Shown: piece after piece, positions 1-4,805 of the stretch
How the letters are laid out: each line of letters begins with the position of its first letter
Position numbering within the stretch: the first letter of the stretch is position 1
From: Treponema sp.
GTDB taxonomy: Bacteria > Spirochaetota > Spirochaetia > Treponematales > Breznakiellaceae
Reading direction: 5' to 3'
Length of the DNA: 6,793 nucleotides
Assembly: GCA_031254385.1 (NCBI GenBank)
Contig: JAIRUO010000226.1
Coordinates: 1 to 6,793 of the forward strand
The notes under the pieces: model-generated
What the model saw: the letters and a program-made list of their open reading frames with translations, nothing else
Database searches by the model: none
What the model was told of the DNA's origin: nothing
Translations under genes and position numbers: made by a program

Positions 1-510
1 GTTCCTCAGAATACCGTCCAGCACCAAGGTGGCATGGTCCAGCAATTCCTGTTGCTGTGGACTTTGATAAAGGGACTCTAAAATATCAGCCGTAAAGTAA
101 CCGGAAAAACTTGCCTGAATCGCGCTTTTAAATTCTTCCCCTGGACTGTCTTCATGTTCATTTACCAATACGACAAATTGTTTCCAGTTGTTTTTTATTC
201 CTTCAGTTATACCCGGCGAATAGTGAAAAACTGCGGGAACCAGACGCTCCTGGGCTTCCTGCCTTAACCGGGTGGCTTCTTTATCCTCATAGCTGATGGT
301 ATAGTCCGCGATCACATCCCGCTCCGCGACCCGGCCCACTTCGAATTCATCATAATTAATACTGTCTCCGCCGGAGTTCATATATCCCAGCACAATGGCA
401 AGCGAAACAACAAAAGCACCTAGAGCGGCGAGGAAAGGGCCCGAGCGGAAAGCATTGCGGATCAGCACTCTAAGCCGTACAAAAAGCTCCAGGAATTTAT
501 TTTTTTTCAT
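1..510 (-). CDS. pgpH: PgpH/YqfF-type membrane HD phosphodiesterase, N-terminal 170 residues (partial)
   Basis: This is the first 170 codons of a gene running off the left edge, open throughout. The N-terminus is short and basic, followed by one hydrophobic segment at about residues 24-43 (GPFLAALGAFVVSLAIVLGY). An extracytoplasmic domain then begins with the typical 7TMR-HDED opening: 'VGRVAERDVIADYTISYEDK' at residues 58-77, followed by a charged helix ending RLVPAVFHYSPG. Known PgpH/YqfF proteins have this external domain, then several membrane helices and a cytoplasmic HD domain that hydrolyses cyclic di-AMP; those later parts lie outside the window, so activity is inferred from the family. 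The gene overlaps the end of phoH. ATG at 510 and an in-frame ATG two codons upstream (516) are both possible starts (MTMKKNK or MKKNK); an in-frame TAA at 529-531 rules out anything longer. Neither has a clear Shine-Dalgarno, so translational coupling to phoH is likely. The phoH-pgpH order is common in bacteria, often followed by ybeY. Confidence 0.87.
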   Translation of the reverse strand, partial: MKKNKFLELFVRLRVLIRNAFRSGPFLAALGAFVVSLAIVLGYMNSGGDSINYDEFEVGRVAERDVIADYTISYEDKEATRLRQEAQERLVPAVFHYSPGITEGIKNNWKQFVVLVNEHEDSPGEEFKSAIQASFSGYFTADILESLYQSPQQQELLDHATLVLDGILRN

Positions 511-516
511 TGTCAT
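497..516 (-). other. phoH stop / pgpH start overlap
   Basis: The phoH TAA (497-499) lies inside the start of pgpH. Two in-frame ATG codons separated by one ACA codon (516-514 and 510-508) could start pgpH, giving an overlap of 20 or 14 bases. The preceding bases (CAAGCCTACG) contain no purine-rich ribosome binding site, so ribosomes finishing phoH probably supply initiation. This is inferred from layout. Confidence 0.7.
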
Positions 517-1432
517 CGTAGGCTTGTATTATTTTTTTGATAAGGGGATTGCGGACAACGTCGTCGGTGTGCAGCCAGGAAAAACACAACCCCTCCACGG
601 AAGCAAGGACAGACAGGGCATGCAAAAGCCCTGAATCCTGCCGCCTGGGAAGGTCAACCTGGGTAACGTCCCCTGTAATGACCGCCCTGGCGCCCTCTCC
701 AATCCGGGTCAGGAACATTTTCATCTGTTCCTTGGTAGTATTCTGCGCCTCATCCAGAATTACCACACATTCATTAAGGCTCCTCCCCCGCATATACGCA
801 AGGGGGGCAATTTCTATTAATCTGGTTTCTTCCATTCTATGTATCACGTCATAAGGAATAAGGGATTCCATAGCGTCATATAAGGGCCGCAGGTAAGGGT
901 TAATTTTCTGAATCAGGTCTCCAGGAAGGAAGCCAAGGCTCTCCCCTGCTTCCACCACCGGGCGGGTAAGCACCAATTTCCGCATCTTCTTGGACAATAC
1001 CAGCCGCAAGGCCTCGGCAATGGCCAGAAAAGTCTTGCCTGTTCCCGCAGGGCCTATACAAAAAGCAATGTCATGAGACCTCATATCCTTTATATAAGAT
1101 ACCTGATTTTTACTTCTGGGATATATACGCCTAAATCCATTAGGAATAAGGATTACCCCTTCCTCCGCAGTCTCGCCACCTCCTGTAAGGGAACGCACAT
1201 ATTCGGGAGAAGGATTTTCCCCTTCCCGTACCAGGGTTATTAAATTGTCCATGACCTTTTTAAAGCGGCGCACTCCATCGCCGTCCGCGCCTTCGAGCCG
1301 GATTTCGTTGCCTCTGGCGGCTATACGGCCTCCAAGAGATCCTTCTATAACCTTAAGGTTCCCGTCATTCGCGCCGCAGACCCCGGATAGTATATCCCGG
1401 TTATCCAGGACTATGGTAAAACTATCGTCCAA
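497..1432 (-). CDS. phoH: PhoH-like (YbeZ-type) P-loop ATPase
   Basis: A 311-residue protein of normal length for the PhoH/YbeZ family. The Walker A motif GPAGTGKT lies at residues 127-134 and Walker B VILDEAQN at 224-231. Other family blocks are TRPVVEAGESLGFLPGD (about 146-162), ITGDVTQVDLP (about 242-252) and a C-terminal VRNPLIKKII. The first roughly 70 residues, with LGGRIAARGNEIRLEG, resemble the small KH-like domain usual at the N-terminus of this family. PhoH-like proteins are cytoplasmic ATPases tied to RNA metabolism, and YbeZ works with the endoribonuclease YbeY; the exact reaction here is inferred from homology. The start is TTG: the codon immediately upstream is TAA in the same frame, a strong ribosome binding site precedes it, and the first internal Met is only at residue 61. 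The gene has its own candidate promoter in the 61-base gap behind lptD, and its 3' end overlaps pgpH by 14-20 bases. Confidence 0.95.
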   Translation of the reverse strand: MDDSFTIVLDNRDILSGVCGANDGNLKVIEGSLGGRIAARGNEIRLEGADGDGVRRFKKVMDNLITLVREGENPSPEYVRSLTGGGETAEEGVILIPNGFRRIYPRSKNQVSYIKDMRSHDIAFCIGPAGTGKTFLAIAEALRLVLSKKMRKLVLTRPVVEAGESLGFLPGDLIQKINPYLRPLYDAMESLIPYDVIHRMEETRLIEIAPLAYMRGRSLNECVVILDEAQNTTKEQMKMFLTRIGEGARAVITGDVTQVDLPRRQDSGLLHALSVLASVEGLCFSWLHTDDVVRNPLIKKIIQAYDDNEKK

Positions 1433-1435
1433 TTA

Positions 1436-1442
1436 CACCTCT
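1436..1442 (-). promoter_or_regulatory. Ribosome binding site of phoH, fixing a TTG start
   Basis: AGAGGTG on the minus strand ends 3 bases before the TTG at 1432, leaving 5 bases between the GAGG core and the start codon. It matches the complement of the 16S rRNA 3' end well. Together with the in-frame TAA directly before TTG, it fixes the phoH start. Confidence 0.8.
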
Positions 1443-1461
1443 GCATAACACTATTTAATAC

Positions 1462-1490
1462 ATTATATAGTAGATTTGATCTACTCCCCA
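1462..1490 (-). promoter_or_regulatory. Candidate sigma-70 type promoter for phoH-pgpH
   Basis: On the minus strand a perfect TATAAT (1467-1462) lies in the gap after lptD. Seventeen bases upstream is TGGGGA (1490-1485), a weak 3-of-6 match to TTGACA. Transcription would start near 1455, leaving a leader of about 20 bases that carries the ribosome binding site. The weak -35 suggests either low basal activity or help from an activator. The region is AT-rich, so the -10 match could be partly chance. Confidence 0.5.
1469..1485. repeat. 17-base inverted repeat between the -35 and -10 of the candidate phoH promoter
   Basis: AGTAGAT and ATCTACT are perfect 7-base arms separated by 3 bases. The repeat fills almost the whole spacer between the candidate -35 and -10, a usual place for a repressor or activator operator. 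It lies 8 bases beyond the lptD stop, so its RNA could also form a short hairpin at the end of the lptD transcript. No U-run follows, which makes a standard intrinsic terminator unlikely. Confidence 0.55.
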
Positions 1491-1493
1491 TTC

Positions 1494-4400
1494 CTACTTA
1501 AAAGTAATCCCGTCTCTGTCAGCAACGATCTCTGTCCGTATTTCTTGAATGGGAATCCAGCGTACCATAAAAGAGATTTCTGTGTTGAATTTCCAGGACG
1601 GCACGGTTTGTGTTCTGTCCAGATATGGTGAAAGGGCAACTCCTAAAGTTGCGTCCCAGTCGCCAAGATGGTGGACCAGGTCCAGCCTAAAACTTTTTAG
1701 CTTAAAGGCAGAACTCCTGCGCAGAGTATCACTGTCAAACCTAAATGAATTGACTAAATCCCTGAAAAAATTGGTCTCCACATTCGCGGGAAGAGGAACA
1801 GGCGTAGTAAAGAAAGGCAGATTCCGGAAATACCAGTACATTTGGGCGTTTTCTGAGGTTGTGGTAAGTCTTATATCAAGAAATTTGGAAATATTGAATT
1901 CAATTCCCAAAGAAAAAGTCAGTTTAGAATAAGTATAACGCTGAAGATCAAAGTCAAGGCTAGTTCTTAAATCAAAAGAAAAAGAAAGCTTTGAATTCCC
2001 AAAATTGTATGCTGGAAGCCTGTAATTATAAGAAAAACTCAATTCCTGGGGTACCAGGCTTTTTTCTCCGCTCTGCTCCCATCCGCTCGGAAGCACTAAT
2101 TTGTATGGCGTCATGTAAGACATCATATACCTTGCCGTAAAATCCCAGAGTCTTAATGTGGTTGTCAGAGTTGTAAAATTATTTTCACGCGGATCAAAGA
2201 CCACATACTGTTCTAAAGAACTCCGGTTGTTGAACCTTAATATTTCCGTTAAATATACAGGCTGAAAACCAGCTCTGCTATTTGCACCAGCTTCAAAGAT
2301 ATAGCTGTTGCGAATCTGCGTCTCGGATATCCATACCCGGAAAACCGCGTTTCCCGTAATTTGCGAATTCAGCGGCGGCAATATGGCGGAAAGAGTAAGA
2401 TTCTGAACCTGATCCATTATAGACGCCTCAAGCCTTGCGCTTATGGTGTTGGTGCTAAGTTTATCTTTCCCCCATCCTCCGAATTCCCAGTTCCATTTAG
2501 GCTGCTGCGTAATGTTAAAATTGGGACCGTCAAACACCGTTTTAGCCAATAAGCCCCTTAAGTCATATTGAAAACTGCTGTTTCTCCAGATAGCATTCTG
2601 GTTGAAAGGCCGCAACGAAAAAGAAAAATCATAAGATGAAGTAAGATATGTTTCATTATATGCACGCCGCCTGGCCGCAACAATGACAGCAGGACCCTGA
2701 TCTTCATTTAAGTAATTGAAATTCTGCCAGGACCCTGTTCCCAAAACCCGCAATGTCCCTGTGTAGGTAACTGGGCCAGTATGATTCAGCGATAGCCCCA
2801 GGCTTGAATCTGCTCGTACTCTGGTCAGTACAGAGGATATTTCGCCCCAGTTAATGCTTTCTGCATTTGTCCATTTGTTGGCATCGTTCCAAAACTGGAG
2901 TTCCGAGGCAGCGCTGGGATTTAAGGTATAATTAAAAGCCAAACGTGAACTGCCAGAAGAGGCAATATCAAAGCGCTGGTTCAACACAGGGGGTATAAGT
3001 GAATTGGAATCCGCGCCTATTCGGGGAGAAAGACTTTCTTCTGGCTCTTCCCAGGGGGAAACAGGCTCCGAGGGAAGCAAAGCAGGTCCAGCCGGGGCAG
3101 TTCCGGATGTGGCTGTTGTGCTTTGGCCGCTGGAATACGGAGTTCCAGCCACCGAAGCGCTGACTGAAAACAGCACAAATTTATTGGGAAAGAAAAACAT
3201 ACTGCCCGGATTGGGAGGGGAAGCGGGCTTATAAGACGCTGGATCGGTATTCCGTGACGCGAAAGACAGGCTGCTGGAAATATTCGGTATAGAAAGCGAA
3301 GTAATATACGGAGAAAGATTTCTAACATTAGGAGTAAAGGAACCGTCTAATCTCCATTCATAGGAAGAAATGGAACTATCTGAAGCCTGCTGCGAGTTTG
3401 CTCCCTCTCTTAGCATGGCCAGCCAGTCCAAAACCTCAGAGCGATTCATAAAATCCCTGTTCACATAAGGGTCTGAATAAAAAGGGATGTTCCAGGAGAA
3501 GGAGCCTTGAGCGAATGATAAGGAACCGGTCATTTCCATGCGGAAACGCAGCGGTATATTAAGAGCAAAAAGATAGGATGAATTCCATTCGCTAGTCCCA
3601 TCATAGTTGGCAAAAGGAGAATTACCGTAACGAACCTGATATATATTTCTGGTCATGCCCAGGCCAAAAGAAAGTTTTAAGCCGCCAAAATTATTCTTTC
3701 CTGGAAGGGACAATTCAGTTCCAAGGTAAAAACCCAGATTGGTATATGCGTCAAATAAAATCGAAAGACTTAATTCCTCCCTGCTTACAATTCTTGGGCC
3801 GGTGGTACGGAGGAATAATCCAACACGCTCTTGTTCTCCATCCTCGGCAGAGCTAAAAATTCTGGTAATGGAATTCTCCGCTGTTGCCTGCGCTTTTGGC
3901 CTGCCAAAAATATACGTGGTTGTTTGTAGAAAAGTGCCTTCTCTGGGACGGGAGCCAAGAACAGGATGGAAAACAATTTCATCCATAGGATAATAAAAAG
4001 CAGGAATCCATAAGACCGGAATATTTCCTACTTTTAGAATTCCGTTTAAGAACGCAAAATCCGAACCTGGTAAAAGCCAGAGCTTGGAAGCGTATAAAGA
4101 CCAAAGGGCTTCTTCGTTTTGGGCGTTAGTGATTTCGGCTCCTGTTAGTACTGTTACTTCCTCATCGTTACGTGAAATCACCGCACCGGAAAACCTGTAG
4201 GTGGTTTCGCTTCCGGAAACAGAACGCTCGGAAACACCATCAAGGAAAATGCTTGACCAGTTATCAAGATTTACTGTAATTGAGTCTCCGCGAAATGTTT
4301 CAATGGTAGACCCTTCTTCTTTTGTATATACCACTCCCCCGGAAGCGGTTAAAACATTTCTCGTTCTGTTGTAAAGAATTTCCCAGGCACTTATCCTGTA

Positions 4401-4805
4401 AACAGCGTCTCCATCTTTTAGGCTGACCACTACATCACCTCGAAGCCGGGCGTATTCTTCGTCCACAGTTTCAATGGTAAAATATTCTGTGGTTCTTGCG
4501 GATTCTATGATGATGGTTCTGGAGCCTTCTGAGACAGATCCGTCCTGGGACGGAAGCCCATAGAAACTGCGCAGCCGGTTTGCCAGTTCTTCCCTGGTTC
4601 CCCCTTCGGAGAGGCCCAAGCTGCGACACCAGAAAGCCAGTTCCATTAGGGAAGAAGTCTTTATATCCAGTTCCAAAATATCTTCGCTGCGCAACGTTCG
4701 TGCTGCTGCGTCCGGTACAGAACTTTCTTCTGCCTGCATCGCTTCTTCCTGGGCTGCCAGAGAGCAGGCCAGTAAAACCAAGACCACAAGCAGATACTTT
4801 TTCAT
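1494..4805 (-). CDS. lptD: LptD-like outer membrane assembly protein (OstA/Imp family), divergent
   Basis: A 1103-residue exported protein, much longer than E. coli LptD (784). In order: signal sequence (1-19); acidic linker; SAP-like helical motif (about 48-84); periplasmic LptA/OstA-like beta-domain (about 96-245), with repeated strand pairs such as LRGDVVVSLKDGD and LTASGGVVYT; the junction typical of LptD, with GNIPVLWIPAFYYPMDE (260-276) leading to HPVLGSRPREGTFLQTTTYIFG (280-301); then about 800 residues of alternating aromatic/polar beta-strands forming the outer membrane barrel. A Pro/Ser/Thr-rich stretch at about 552-608 interrupts the barrel and is probably a loop. LptD normally inserts lipopolysaccharide into the outer leaflet; treponemes vary in having LPS, so the lipid handled here is uncertain. 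Only Cys14 and Cys60 are present, so the classical LptD disulfides are absent. The chain ends GITFK rather than in a terminal Phe. ATG at 4805 overlaps the uvrA stop (ATGA) and has no clear Shine-Dalgarno. Family assignment is fairly sure; function is inferred. Confidence 0.85.
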   Translation of the reverse strand: MKKYLLVVLVLLACSLAAQEEAMQAEESSVPDAAARTLRSEDILELDIKTSSLMELAFWCRSLGLSEGGTREELANRLRSFYGLPSQDGSVSEGSRTIIIESARTTEYFTIETVDEEYARLRGDVVVSLKDGDAVYRISAWEILYNRTRNVLTASGGVVYTKEEGSTIETFRGDSITVNLDNWSSIFLDGVSERSVSGSETTYRFSGAVISRNDEEVTVLTGAEITNAQNEEALWSLYASKLWLLPGSDFAFLNGILKVGNIPVLWIPAFYYPMDEIVFHPVLGSRPREGTFLQTTTYIFGRPKAQATAENSITRIFSSAEDGEQERVGLFLRTTGPRIVSREELSLSILFDAYTNLGFYLGTELSLPGKNNFGGLKLSFGLGMTRNIYQVRYGNSPFANYDGTSEWNSSYLFALNIPLRFRMEMTGSLSFAQGSFSWNIPFYSDPYVNRDFMNRSEVLDWLAMLREGANSQQASDSSISSYEWRLDGSFTPNVRNLSPYITSLSIPNISSSLSFASRNTDPASYKPASPPNPGSMFFFPNKFVLFSVSASVAGTPYSSGQSTTATSGTAPAGPALLPSEPVSPWEEPEESLSPRIGADSNSLIPPVLNQRFDIASSGSSRLAFNYTLNPSAASELQFWNDANKWTNAESINWGEISSVLTRVRADSSLGLSLNHTGPVTYTGTLRVLGTGSWQNFNYLNEDQGPAVIVAARRRAYNETYLTSSYDFSFSLRPFNQNAIWRNSSFQYDLRGLLAKTVFDGPNFNITQQPKWNWEFGGWGKDKLSTNTISARLEASIMDQVQNLTLSAILPPLNSQITGNAVFRVWISETQIRNSYIFEAGANSRAGFQPVYLTEILRFNNRSSLEQYVVFDPRENNFTTLTTTLRLWDFTARYMMSYMTPYKLVLPSGWEQSGEKSLVPQELSFSYNYRLPAYNFGNSKLSFSFDLRTSLDFDLQRYTYSKLTFSLGIEFNISKFLDIRLTTTSENAQMYWYFRNLPFFTTPVPLPANVETNFFRDLVNSFRFDSDTLRRSSAFKLKSFRLDLVHHLGDWDATLGVALSPYLDRTQTVPSWKFNTEISFMVRWIPIQEIRTEIVADRDGITFK
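4554..4664 (-). other. SAP-like helix-extension-helix motif in the LptD-like protein
   Basis: Residues about 48-84 of the LptD-like protein. The segment GLSEGGTREELANRL (64-78) lines up position for position with the second half of the SAP consensus (GL, three residues, G, one residue, K/R, two residues, L, two residues, RL). L53, L56 and L63 supply the hydrophobic positions of the first helix. SAP motifs are best known from nucleic-acid-binding proteins, so a copy behind an export signal is unexpected; here it may be only a small structural or protein-binding module. The call rests on pattern match alone. Confidence 0.5.
4749..4805 (-). other. Signal peptide of the LptD-like protein (lipobox-like)
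   Basis: Residues 1-19 are MKK, then a hydrophobic run YLLVVLVLLA, then CSLAAQ. LLAC (11-14) would pass as a lipobox with lipidated Cys14, while SLA-A or LAA-Q could be cut by signal peptidase I. Export is clear; the processing route is not. Confidence 0.75.
4802..4805 (-). other. ATGA stop/start overlap between uvrA and lptD
   Basis: The lptD ATG (4805-4803) and uvrA TGA (4804-4802) share two bases, giving the classic ATGA junction. The upstream bases (GATTAAGCGCAA) contain no good Shine-Dalgarno, so lptD translation probably depends on ribosomes terminating on uvrA. Confidence 0.85.

Noticed and set aside
395..634. A 79-codon plus-strand open frame with a basic N-terminus and one hydrophobic stretch, antisense to pgpH and phoH.
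   Set aside because: Both minus-strand genes here are convincing by family motifs. The hydrophobic part is simply the complement of A-rich coding sequence, and nothing else supports an antisense gene.
1469..1485. The 17-base inverted repeat as an intrinsic terminator for uvrA-lptD.
   Set aside because: The stem is short and AT-containing, the loop is 3 bases, and no U-run follows (the next bases are ATATAATG). An operator is a better reading, though a weak hairpin role cannot be excluded.
1549..1932. A 127-codon plus-strand open frame antisense to the barrel-coding end of lptD.
   Set aside because: No recognisable motif, and it is antisense to a strongly supported long gene; a chance frame.
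3017..3328. A 103-codon minus-strand open frame inside the LptD-like gene.
   Set aside because: It overlaps the LptD-like gene completely in another frame, has no ribosome binding site that I can see, and its composition looks like an accidental frame.
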